Below are positions 50,151 to 60,480 of a DNA stretch of 64,000 nucleotides, piece by piece. Position 1 is the stretch's first letter. The number at the start of each line of letters is the position of its first letter. A program made the translations under genes and the position numbers. This DNA is from Microglena sp. YARC (taxonomy: Eukaryota; Chlorophyta; Chlorophyceae; Chlamydomonadales; Chlamydomonadaceae): assembly GCA_022414725.1 (NCBI GenBank), contig CM039462.1, positions 95,401,363-95,465,362 on the forward strand, read 5' to 3'. The notes beneath the pieces were generated by a model. The model did not search any database. It saw only the letters and a list, made by a program, of their open reading frames with translations, and was not told where the DNA came from.

Positions 50151-51328
50151 CTGTAGAGAAACAGAAAGTGATACAAGGAGATCAAATGCATGTTGTTGTT
50201 GTTGTTGTTGTTGTAAGTGGTGGTAGCTGTGGTGGTGGTGGTGGTGGGATGGTAGAGTGGTGGTGTTGACGTTGAGCAGCCTGAAGGCTGACAGACAACG
50301 TTTGCATTTTCCTGTTGAGAAACAGAAGGTGATACAAGGAGATCAAGTGTATGTAGCTGTGTTGTTGTTGTTGTTGTTGTTGTTGTTGGAAGTGGTAGTA
50401 ACTGTGGTGGTGGTAATGGTGGTGGTGGTGGTTGTGGGATGGTAGAGTGGTGGTGGTGGTGGTGATGGTGGTGGTAGTGTTGTTGGTGGTGGTGGCTGTG
50501 GTGTTGGTGATGGTAGTGGTGGTGATGGTGGCTGTGGTGGTGGTGGTGGTGGCTGTGGTGGTGGTAGTGGTGGTGGTGGTAGCCGTGGCGGTGGTGGGGG
50601 TGGTGGTGGTGGGGGTGATGAGATGTTAGAGTGGTGGTGGTGGTGGTGGTGGTGGTGATGGATGTTTGGTGGTGGTGGTGGTGGTGATGACGTTGAGCTG
50701 TGGTGGTGGTGGGGATGTTAGAGTGGTGGTGGTGGTGGTGATGACGTTGAGCTGTGGTGGTGGTGGTGGTGGTGGTGGGTGTGGTGGTGGTGGGATGGTA
50801 GAGTGGTGGTGTTGACGTTGAGCAGCCTGAAGGCTGACAGACCACGTCCGCATTTTCGTGTCGAGAAACAGAAAGTGATACAAGGAGAGGGGCGTTTATG
50901 TTTGCATGTTTGTAAACCCTTAACATGATGGTGGTGGATGGGGGGGGGGGGGGGGGCGGGGGGGTGAGGAGTAGTGGTGATGATGATCTTACGTGTTTGT
51001 GTATGTGTCCAGAACAAATTGGTGTAGGGCCTTGCACATCTGCATATCCCTATATGTATGCATGTTTGTAAACCCTTAACATGATGGTGGTGGATGGGGG
51101 GGTGGGTGGGGGGCGGGGGGGTGAGGAGTAGTGGTGATGATGATCTTGCGTGTTTGTGTATGTGTCCAGGACAAATTGGTGTAGGGCCTTGCGCATCTGC
51201 ATATCCCTATATGTATGCATGCACGTATGTATGTAATGTAATGTATGCATGTAATGTACGTACGCATGTATGTATGAACTAGTACATTGGCAAGGGACAC
51301 CATCCATTGGTGAGTTGTAAGGTGAAGG
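50151..51328. repeat. TGG-rich tract and duplicated exon 3 acceptor segments
   Basis: GTGGTGGTGGT-type low complexity (about 50160-50810). Copies of the exon 3 acceptor (GAGAAACAGAA(A/G)GTGATACAAGGAG on the plus strand) lie at about 50157, 50318 and 50865. Two copies of a 180-bp block (CCCTTAACATGATGGTGGTG) lie at about 50918 and 51073, then ATGT microsatellite. The His/Pro-rich ORFs here are not genes. Confidence 0.75.
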
Positions 51329-51344
51329 ATGGTGGGGTGGGGTG

Positions 51345-52085
51345 GTGAGTTGTGGGGTGGTGGGTTGTTGGGTGGTAAGTTGTTGGGTGGTGAGTTGTTG
51401 GGTGGTGAGTTGTTGGGTGGTGAGTTGTTGGGTGGTGAGTTGTTGGGTGGTGAGTTGTTGGGTTGTGAGTTGTTGGGTTGTGAGTTGTTGGGTGGTGAGT
51501 TGTTGGGTTGTGAGTTGTTGGGTTGTGAGTTGTTGGGTGGTGAGTTGTTGGGTGGTGAGTTGTTGGGTGGTGAGTTGTTGGGTGGTGAGTTGTTGGGTGG
51601 TGAGTTGTTGGGTGGTGAGTTGTTGGGTGGTGAGTTGTTGGGTGGTGAGTTGTTGGGTGGTGAGTTGTTGGGTGGTGAGTTGTTGGGTGGTGAGTTGTTG
51701 GGTGGTGAGTTGTTGGGTGGTGAGTTGTTGGGTGGTTAGTTGTTGGGTGGTTAGTTGTTGGGTGGTGAGTTGTTGGGTGGAGAGTTGTTGGGTGGTGAGT
51801 TGTTGGGTGGTGAGTTGTTGGGTGGTGAGTTGTTGGTGGTGAGTTGTTGGGTGGTGAGTTGTTGGGTGGTGAGTTGTGGTGGTGAGTTGTTGGGGTGGTG
51901 AGTTGTTGGGTGGTGAGTTGTTGGGTGGTGAGTTGTTGGGTGGTGAGTTGTTGGGTTGTGAGTTGTTGGGTGGTGAGTTGTTGGGTGGTGAGTTGTTGGG
52001 TGGTGAGTTGTTGGGTGGTGAGTTGTTGGGTGGTGAGTTGTTGGGTGGTGAGTTGTTGGGTGGTGAGTTGTTGGGTGGTGAGTTG
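51345..52085. repeat. 15-bp minisatellite GGTGGTGAGTTGTTG, about 49 copies
   Basis: A nearly uniform array; variants are mostly GGTTGTGAG for GGTGGTGAG. As 15 is a multiple of three, it reads open in several frames (VVSCW, LLGGE on plus; PTTHH on minus). These are not credible proteins. Confidence 0.95.
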
Positions 52086-52808
52086 AGGGCTGGGGTGGTG
52101 AGTGCCGCAACCTCACGTACCTCGGAATCAAAGAAAGCGCGGTACAGGCAAGGGGCACCATTTATTGGTGGGTGGTGGGGTGGAGGGTGGTGGGGTGGTT
52201 AGTTGTGGGGTGGTGAGTTGTGGACACTGCACTACACAGCACTACACTCATTCACTACACACTACATGTAGCCTAAACAGGCAATGGATTATTCCTCACG
52301 TACCTCGGAATCAAAGAATGCGCGGAACAGCTCTCCCGAGAGGTTGAGTGAAACCGTACATTGCCCGGACTTTGATTCTTGCACTTCACACTGCACTACA
52401 CTCATGCACTACACACTGCACTACACTCATGCACTACAATGCACTACACACTGCACTACACTCACGCACTGCACTACAATGCACTACACTACAATGCACT
52501 ACACACATGTAGCCTACACAGGCAATGGGTTCTTCCTCACGTACCTCGGAATCAAAGAATGCGCGGTACAGCTTTCCTGAGTGGTTGAGTGAAACCATCC
52601 ACTGCTCTGATTTTGATTCTTGCATTACACTACACACTGCACTACAATGCACTACACACTACACTACAATGCTCTACACACTGCACTACAATGTACTACA
52701 CACTGCACTACAATCATGCACTACACACTGCAATACAGTGCACTACACACTGAACTACACTACATACTACAGGTAGCCTACACAGGTAATGGGCCATTCT
52801 TCACGTAC
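52086..52808. repeat. Array B: copies of the 3' half of exon 2 with donor
   Basis: Three further copies of CTCACGTACCTCGGAATCAAAG with adjoining exon sequence at about 52112, 52296 and 52535, separated by ACTACACTGC-type low complexity. On the minus strand they read ESKSxQ...VSLNxSGxLxRAFFDSE with mostly third-position changes and the same GTACGT donor. Confidence 0.8.
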
Positions 52809-52972
52809 CTCGGAATCAAAGAATGCGCGGTACAGCTCTCCCGACAGGTTTAGTGAAACCATCCATTGCCCAGATTTTGATTCTTGCACACCTCCCCCCG
52901 GAAGCCGACCCACACCGTTGGGCATTGCTCGGAACACTCCGTCCACTGTGGGTTCCAGATCCGCCATCATCG
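52809..52972 (-). CDS. Host gene candidate exon 2 (AP2-like core)
   Basis: 164 nt from acceptor ...TGCTTTGTACTGCAG to donor GAG|GTACGT. It enters with two bases of a split codon and leaves in phase 0. It encodes MMADLEPTVDGVFRAMPNG, then GRLPGGGVQESKSGQW and MVSLNLSGELYRAFFDSE. With exon 3 the pattern W-x-V-x-L...G...F-D-S-E-E-D-A-x-x-A-F-x-x-A-A resembles an AP2 DNA-binding domain. Exon-edge copies to its left vary mainly at third positions, which supports coding in this frame. Neither flanking array contains the whole exon. Confidence 0.5.
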
Positions 52973-54680
52973 CTGCAGTACAAAGCATATGGGCAGTATG
53001 TAGGTAATCTTCATGTAAACTCATACAAATTTCAAGAACAAAAGAAAAAAGCCCCCTGGTAGCTGCCCCACGCCGTTATGCATCACTCAGAACACACCAC
53101 TCCGTCTACTGTGGGTTCCAGATCTGCCAACATCGCTGCAATACAAAGCAGATGGGCAGTAGAGTAAGTAAACTTCATGATACACTTCATATCAACTCAT
53201 ATAAACTTCAAGAGAAAAAGAGACCAGCCCCCTGGTTGCCGACCCACACCGTTGGGCATCGCCCGGAATACTCTGTCAACGGTGGGTTCCAGATCAGCCA
53301 ACATCGCTGCAGTACAAAGCATATGGGCAGTGAGTAAGTTTCACATAAACTCATATACAGCTCAAGATTGGTTTAAAGCGCCTCCCCTCCGAAAGGCAGG
53401 CGACCCACACCGTTGGGCATTGCTCTGAACACTCTGTCCACTGTGGGTTCCAGATCAGCCAACAACGCTGCAGTACAAAGCATATGGGCAGTAAGTGAAC
53501 TTCACATAAACTCATTTAAAGTTCAAGTCTTTTTGAAGTGCCCCCCCCCCCCCCCCCCCTCCCTCGGCAGCCGACCAGTGCTGTTGGGCATCGCTCCGAA
53601 CACTCCGTCCTCTGTGGGTTCCAGATCAGCCAACATTGCTGCAGTACAAAGCATATGGGCAGTAAGTGAACTTCACATAAATTCATATCAAGTTCAAGTC
53701 TTTTTGAAGTGCCCCCCCCTCCCCCCCACCCACAGGCCCCCCCCCCCCCCCCCTCCCTCGGCAGCCGACAGTGCTGTTAGGCATCCCTCGGAACACTCCC
53801 TCCACTGTGGGTTCCAGATCAGCCAACATCGCTGCAGTGTGTATATGCAACATGGGCAATGAGTTAATTTCATGTCAACCTGCATCAACTCATAATTGCT
53901 TTTTAAAGAGAAAAGCCCCCTTGTAGCCGAACCACACCATTGGGCATCGCTCGGAACACTCCGTCATAAGTGAGTTCCAGATCAGCCAACATCGCTGCAG
54001 TGTGTATATGCAACATGGGCAATGAGTAAATTTCATGTCAACCTGCATCAACTCATAATTGATTTTTAAAGAGATAAGCCCCCTTGTAGCCGAACCACAC
54101 TGTTGGGCATCGCTCGTAACACTCCCTCCACTGTGGGTTCCAGATCACCCAACACCGCCGCAGTGTGTATATGCAACATGGGCAATGAGTAATATGACGT
54201 ATGTGTAACATGGCGGCTGGGTAGTATGGGCAATGAGTAAACTTCACATAAACTCATATGAAGTTCAAGATTGGTTTTCAAGCGCCTCCCCTTCGGCAGC
54301 CAACCCATGCCGTTGGGCATCGCTCGGAACACTCCGTCAACGGTGGGTTCCAGATCACCCAACACCGCTGCAGTGTGTATATGCAACATGGGCAATGAGT
54401 AATATGACGTATGTGTAATATGGCGGCTGGGTAGTATGGGCAATGAGTAAACTTCACATAGACTCATATTAAGTTCAAGATTGGTTTTCAAGCGCCTCCC
54501 CCTGGAAGCCGACCCATGCCGTTGGGCATTGCTCAGAACAGGGGGTTCCAGATCAGCCAACATTGGTGCAGTACAAAGCATATGGGCAATGAGTAATATG
54601 ACGTATGTGTAATATGGCGGCTGGGTAGTATGGGCAACGAGTAAACTTCAAATAGACTCATATTAAGTTCAAGATTGGTT
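52973..54680. repeat. Array B': about 180-bp units with the 5' half of exon 2 and its acceptor
   Basis: At least eight units carry CCAGATCA(G/C)CCAACA(T/C)CGC(T/C)GCAGT and CCGTTGGGCATCGCTC. Each preserves on the minus strand the acceptor and ADLEPTVDGVFRAMPN-like coding. Late units add ATGACGTATGTGTAA(T/C)ATGGCGGC. Long C runs occur at about 53540 and 53740. Confidence 0.85.
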
Positions 54681-54724
54681 TTCAAGCGCGTTTCCTTCAA
54701 GGAGGCGGGAGCCCCCATGCTTAC

Positions 54725-54876
54725 CCATTTGTCCTTTTGTCCGACCGAAAAACAAAAATTGAAGCCCGACATGTCAGCCAACGGTCGCGTAACTAACTCG
54801 CTTCGGTCAGATCCATCGTTGCCACCTTTCTTCTGTTGCCAACACAACCCGCCAATTTTCCGCGTCGCTTGTGACG
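54725..54876 (-). CDS. Host gene candidate exon between exons 1 and 2
   Basis: 152 nt of non-repetitive sequence between acceptor CCTATGCAG and donor TGG|GTAAGC. Only the frame that continues exon 1 (one base left over plus CG) is open: SQATRKIGGLCWQQKKGGND and on to FCFSVGQKDKW. It leaves in phase 0, whereas exon 2 needs one base, so another small exon or a different donor must be assumed. The other two frames contain stops. B'-type sequence lies on both sides. Confidence 0.45.
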
Positions 54877-54879
54877 CTG

Positions 54880-54988
54880 CATAGGTCTTGTTCAAGCGCC
54901 TCCCCCTCAGCAGGTGACCCACACTGTTGGGAATCCCCACACCTGCTGTCTGCTTCCTCCTCCTCCCACCTTGCTCTACCAACATGAC

Positions 54989-55021
<33 letters not shown>

Positions 55022-55758
55022 AAACACACTTCCCACACACCCTGCCCCACCCAAACCACTCAGGCTCCACACCTGCTGTCTGCTTCCTCCTCCTCCCACC
55101 TTGCTCTGCCAACCTTACCCCCCCCCCCCCACACACACACACCTCCACACACCCTGCCCCACCCAAACCACTCAGCCCCATACCAGCTATCTGCTTCCTC
55201 CTCCTCCCACCTCGCTCTGCCAACCTTACCCCCCCCCCCCCCACACACACACACCACACACACACCTCCACACACCCTGCCCCACCCAAACCACTCAGCC
55301 CCATACCAGCTATCTGCTTCCTCCTCCTCCCACCTCGCTCAGCCAACCTTACCACACGCACACACACACACCTCCACACACCCTGCCCTACCCAAACCAC
55401 TCAGCCCCATACCAGCTATCTGCTTCCTCCTCCTCCCACCTCGCTCTGCCAACCTTACCACACACACACACACACCCTGCCCCACCCAAACCACTCAGCC
55501 CCATACCTGCTGTCTGCTTCCTCCTCCTCCCACCTCGCTCTGCCAACCTTACCATACGCACTAACACAAACATACCTCCACACACCCTGCCCCACCCAAA
55601 CCACTCAGCCCCACAGCTGCTGTCTGCTTCCTCCTCCTCCCACTACGCCCTGGCAGGTCGCACGGTCGCCTGGGTCGTGTCCGTCAAATGACTTGAGACG
55701 AGGTGGGAGGCCGCTTGGAGCCCATTTTCTTCATATCACCCTCGCACCCACTCCGCTA

Positions 55759-55789
<31 letters not shown>

Positions 55790-56329
55790 ACACACACACG
55801 CACAGCCCTAGCCAATCCCCATACCTTCTGCTGCTTTCTCCTCCCCCCACCACTCTCTGCTCCCCCCCCCCCCCCCCCCCCCCCCCACACCCCCCCCCCC
55901 CCACACCCCCACACACATACACCCACACCCTGCCCCACCCAAGCCACTCAGCCCACACCTGCTGTCTGCTTTCTCCTCCTCCCACCACGCTCTGGCAGGT
56001 CGCCCGGTCGCCTGGGTCGTGTCCGTCAAATGACCCCCCCCCCCCCCCCCCCCCCCATCCCTACACACACCTCCCCCCCCCCCCCCCCCCCCCCCCACCC
56101 AAACACACTGCCCCACCCAAGCCACTCAGCCCCACACCTGCTGTCTGCTTCCTCCTCCTCCCACCACGCTCTGGCAGATCGCCAGGTCGCCTGGGTCGCG
56201 TCTGTCGAATGACTTGAGACGAGGTGGGAAGACGTTTGGAGCCCATTTTCTTCATATCACCCTCGCACCCACTCCGCTACCCCCACACCCCCCCACACAC
56301 ACACGCACAGCCCTAGCCAAGCCCCACAC
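54880..56329. repeat. Array C: units with the 3' part of exon 1, CA and poly-C tracts
   Basis: Units of about 110-130 bp with CTGCTGTCTGCTTCCTCCTCCTCCCACC-type cores (split here as CTGCTGTCTGCTTCC and TCCTCCTCCCACC), and later longer units that add GTCGCCTGGGTCG and ATGACTTGAGACGAGGTGGGA. Runs of up to about 28 C and (CA)n separate them. On the minus strand the cores are the last part of exon 1 with its CAG|GTGTGG donor; several copies have stops. Confidence 0.8.
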
Positions 56330-56500
56330 CTGCTGTCTGCTTTCTCCTCCTCCCACCACGCTCTGGCAGGTCGCCAGGTCGCCTGGGTCGCGTCTGTCGA
56401 ATGACTTGAGACGAGGTGGGAGGACGCTTGGAGCCAATTTTCTTGGCCTCCCCCTCGCCAGCGCCCATTGCATAGGCTCCGTGCAGCTCATTGCCTCCTT
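56330..56500 (-). CDS. Host gene candidate exon 1
   Basis: 171 nt from acceptor CCCAGTACTTACTAG to donor GACAGCAG|GTGTGG. It needs one base before and leaves one base, matching the exon at 54725-54876. It encodes GGNELHGAYAMGAGEGEAKK followed by a basic stretch (IGSKRPPTSSQVIRQTRPRR, then ERGGRRRKQTA) that could be a nuclear-localisation or DNA-contact region. It lies exactly where array D (5' edge copies) meets array C (3' edge copies). Confidence 0.45.
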
Positions 56501-58030
56501 CTAGTAAGTACTGGGTGGGGTGGTGGGGTGGTGGTGGTGCTGGGTAGGGGGTGCTGGGGTGCTGGTTGTGTGTGTGTGTGTCAGGGGGGGGGGGCTGGTT
56601 GAACTCACGGCATAGGCTCCATGCAGATCATTGCTTCCTTCTAGTAAGTACTGGGTGGGGTGGGTCGGGGTGTTGCTCTGTGTGTGTGTGTGTGTGTATT
56701 GGGGGGGTGTTGGGGGGGCTAGGGTGTGGTGTGCAGGTATGAGTGGAGGTGGTGGTGTGGGTGCTGTGGGTGGGGTGCTGGTTGGACCCATGGCATAGGC
56801 TTCATGCAGCTCATTGCCTCCTTCTAGTAAGTACTGGGTGGGGTTGGGTGGGGCGGTGCTGGGCGCTGGGTGGGGTGTGTGTGTGGTGGGGTGGGGTGTG
56901 TGTGAGGTGGGGATGCTGGGGTTGCTGTGTGTGTGTGTGTGTGTGTGTGCTGTGTGTGGGGTGGTGGGTTGGACCCATGGCATAGACACCATGCAGCTCA
57001 GTGCCTTCCTTCTAGTAAGTACTGGGTGGGGTGGGGGTGGGGCGGTGCTGGGCGCTGGGTGGGGTGTGTGTGTGGTGGGGATGCTGGGGGTTGCTGTGTG
57101 TGTGTGTGTGTGCTGTGTGTGGGGTGGTGGTTGGACCCATTGCATAGGCTCCATGCAGCTCATTGCCTCCTTCTAGTAAGTACTGGGTGGGGTGGGGTGG
57201 GGCGGTGCTGGGCGCTGGGTAGTGTGTGTGTGTGGTGGGGATGCTGGGGGTTGCTGTGGGTGTGTGGGTGTGCTGTGTGTGGGGTGGTGGTTGGACCCAT
57301 TGCATAGGCTCCATGCAGCTCATTGCCTCCTTCTAGTAAGTACTGGGTGGGGTGGGGTGGGGCGGTGCTGGGCGCTGGGTAGTGTGTGTGTGTGGTGGGA
57401 TGCTGGGGGTTGCTGTGTGTGTGTGTGTGTGCTGTGTGTGGGGTGGTGGTTGGACCCATGGCATAGGCTCCATGCAGCTCATTGCCTCCTTCTAGTAAGT
57501 ACTGGGTGGGATGTGGGTGGGGTGGTGGGGTGCGTGGGTGGTGGTGTGTGTGTGTGGTGTAGGGGGGGGGGGGGGGTCTGGTTGGACCCATGGCATAGGC
57601 TCCATGCAGCTCATTGCCTCCTTCTAGTAAGTACTGGGTGGGATGTGGGTGGGGTGGTGGTGTGCGTGGGTGGTGGTGTGTGTGTGTGTGTAGGGGGGGG
57701 GGGGGGGTTCTGGTTGGACCCATGGCATAGGCTCCATGCAGCTCATTGCCTCCTTCTAGTAAGTACTGGTGGGATGTGGGTGGGGTGGTGGGGTGCGTGG
57801 GTGGTGGTGTGTGTGTGTGTGTAGGGGGGGGGGGGGGGGGGGGTCTGGTTGGACCCATGGCATAGGCTCCATGCAGCTCATTGCCTCCTTCTAGTAAGTA
57901 CTGGGTGGATTGGGTGGGTGGTGGTGTGCGTGGGTGGTGGTGTGTGTGTGTGTGTAGGGGGGGGGGGGGGGGGTCTGGTTGGACCCATGGCATAGGCTCC
58001 ATGCAGCTTATTGCCTCCTCCTAGTAAGTA
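56501..58030. repeat. Array D: about 120-180-bp units with the 5' edge of exon 1
   Basis: About ten units each hold an almost invariant core (TTGGACCCATGGCATAGGCT, then CATGCAGCTCATTGCCTCCTTCTAGTAAGTACTGG, given in two pieces) while the GT/G-rich remainder varies. Reversed, the core is the acceptor TACTTACTAG and EGGNELHGAYAMG coding. Long minus-strand ORFs across the array are repeat artefacts. Confidence 0.85.
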
Positions 58031-58330
58031 CTGGTGGGGTGGTGGGCGGGGGTGAGTTTCTAGGCCGCCCCTTCTAGTTAGTTCTGGGTGGGGTGGTGCT
58101 GGGGTTGTGTGGTGCTGGTTGGGGGTGGGTTGTGTGGGTGGTGCTGGGTGTGTGTGGGGTGTGGGTGTTGGTGCGTGTGGATTGGGTTAGGGCGTTGGTG
58201 TGGGTTGTGTTGGGTGTGGTGGCTAGGTGGTGTGGGGTGGGGGTGCTGCAGGGGGGTGCTGGTCGGTGGTTTGGTTGCTGGTTGGGTGGGTGGTTGCTGG
58301 GTGGGGGCTGAGCTTCTAGGCTGCTTCCTC
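58031..58330. repeat. GT/TGG-rich low complexity
   Basis: Irregular GGTGGTG(C/T)TGG sequence. Degenerate CTTCTAG(T/G) words near 58070, 58310 and 58330 recall array D. No gene. Confidence 0.6.
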
Positions 58331-58790
58331 TAGTACAGGCCTATCTTTCCATCGAAGAGCAGCAGCTTCTAAGCTGCTACCTTCATTTGCAATTTGTGTG
58401 GCTTTCCTTTTCAACTATGAGCAGCAGCTTCTAAGCAGCTCCCTACATTTGCAATTTGTGTGGCTTAAATTTTCAACAACGAACAGCAGCTTCTAAGCAG
58501 CTCCCTACATTTGCAATTTGTGTGGCTTTTCTTTTCAACGACGAGCAGCAACTTCTAAGCAGCTCCCTACATTTGCACAGCTCTTCTTTTCAAATACGAG
58601 CAGCAGCTTCTAAGCAGCTCCATACATTCACATATTAATGGTTTCTCAAGGCATAGCCTTTTTTTTCAAATACGACCAGCAGCTTCCAAGCAGCTCCTTA
58701 CCTTCGCATATTAATGGTTTCTCAAGGCATAGCTTAGATGTTCAAATACGAACAGCAGCTATTATATAGCCCCCTGGGCCAGCCACTGGG
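58331..58790. repeat. Array E: about 62-bp units AGCAGCAGCTTCTAAGCAGC
   Basis: Seven units with ACATTTGCAATTTGTGTGGC in the first half and ATTAATGGTTTCTCAAGGCA in the last two. By analogy with the other arrays it may hide an exon edge on the minus strand. A missing exon with a length of 3n+1 is required between 63319 and 56500, but I cannot define it. Confidence 0.75.
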
Positions 58791-58819
58791 CTAAGCCCCC
58801 CCAAGAGTTAACAGGTGTA

Positions 58820-59040
58820 CAGGGGGACACACCACAACCACCACAACCTCCTCCTCCACCACCACCACATCCATCACCACTTCATCCACCACCACTACCA
58901 CAACCACCACGTCATCCACCACCACTACCACCACATCCACCATCATATCAAACAACACTTTATCCACCACCACCACCACCAATTCATCCACCACTTCATC
59001 CACCACCACTTCATCAACCACCAAAATCAGATACAGATAA
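58820..59040. repeat. CCA/TCA-rich low complexity
   Basis: Irregular (CCACCA/CATCCACCA) repeats with no G on the plus strand. No gene. Confidence 0.8.
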
Positions 59041-60480
59041 ATATCACCAATATCACCACCAATATCAGAACCCAAACAATATCGCCAATATCACCACCAA
59101 AATCAGATCCAGATGAATATCGCCAATATCACTACCAATATCAGAGTCAAATGAATATCACCACCAATATTAGAACCCAAACAATTTCCCTATTATAAGC
59201 AACACCAATATCAGATCCAGATGAATATTGCCAATATCACCACCAATATTAGAACCCAAACAATATCGCCAATATTACCACCAAAATCAGATCCAGATGA
59301 ATATCGCCAATATCACTACCAATATCAGAGCCAAATGAATATCACCACCAACATTAGAACCCAAACAATTTCCCCATTATAAGCACCACCAATATCAGAT
59401 CCAGATGAATATTGCCAATATCACCAACCAAATATTAGAAACCCAAACAATATCGCCAATATTACCACCAACATCAGAACCAAATGAATATCGCCAATAT
59501 CACTACCAATACCAGAGCCAAATGAATATCCCCACCAATATTATAAACCAAACAATTTTCCTATTATAAGCACCACCAATATCAGATCCAGATGAATATT
59601 GCCAATATCACCACCAATATTAGAACCCAAACAATATCGCCAATATTACCACCAACATCAGAACCAAATGAATATCGCCAATATCACTACCAATATCAGA
59701 GCCAAATGATGAATATCCCCCCACCAATATTAGAACCCAAAACAATTTCCCCATTATAAGCCACCAACCAATATCAGATCCAGATGAATATTGCCAATAT
59801 CACCACCAATATTAGAACCCAAACAATATCGCCAATATTACCACCAACATCAGAACCAAATGAATATCGCCAATATCACTGCCAATATCAGAGCCAAATG
59901 AATATCCCCACCAATATTAGAACCCAAACAATATTGCCATTATTAGCACCACCAATATCAGATCCAGATTAATATCACCAATATCACCACCGATATCAGA
60001 GCCCACCAAATATTATCACCAAAATCAGATCCAGGAAATAAAATATCGCCAATATCACCACCAACATCAGATCCAGATAAATATCGCCAATATCACCACC
60101 AACATCAGAACCAGTTAAATATCGCCAATATCACCACCAATATCAGATCCAGATAAATATCACCAATATCACCACCAATATCAGATCCAGATAAATATTG
60201 CCAATATCACCACCAATATCAGATCCAGATAAATATCGCCAATATCACCAACAATATCTGATCCAGATAAATATCGCCAATATCACCAACAATATCAGAT
60301 CCAGATAAATATCGCCAATATCACCAACAATATCAGATCCAGTTAAATATCGCAAATATCACCACCAAAATCAGAACCACATAAATACAAACAATATCAC
60401 TACCAACACCAGAACCCAATATATATCACCAAATAATCACCAAATACCACCACAGATATCACCACCTGTTAAATATCACC
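59041..60480. repeat. AATATCACCACCAATATCAG satellite with about 185-190-bp higher order
   Basis: Basic units of about 20-40 bp (AATATCACCACCAATATCAGA type). From 59205 to 59940 they form higher-order repeats starting with ATCAGATCCAGATGAATATTG at about 59211, 59394, 59579 and 59775. From 60050 to 60350 simpler 62-bp units follow. Confidence 0.88.

Noticed and set aside
50111..51037. 308-aa His-rich minus-strand ORF
   Set aside because: Mostly translation of CCA/CAT microsatellite; only the edge (exon 3 copy) looks coding.
51342..51842. Repeat proteins (VVSCW)n and (LLGGE)n
   Set aside because: A 15-bp minisatellite is open in several frames on both strands; no start context or unique part.
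54914..55691. Long His/Pro/Thr-rich ORFs on the plus strand
   Set aside because: They follow CA and C runs in tandem units, are open in two frames at once and carry no domain; the minus-strand exon copies explain the conserved parts.
57160..58002. 280-aa minus-strand ORF over array D
   Set aside because: It exists because repeated units happen to stay in frame; the conserved piece is only the exon 1 edge.
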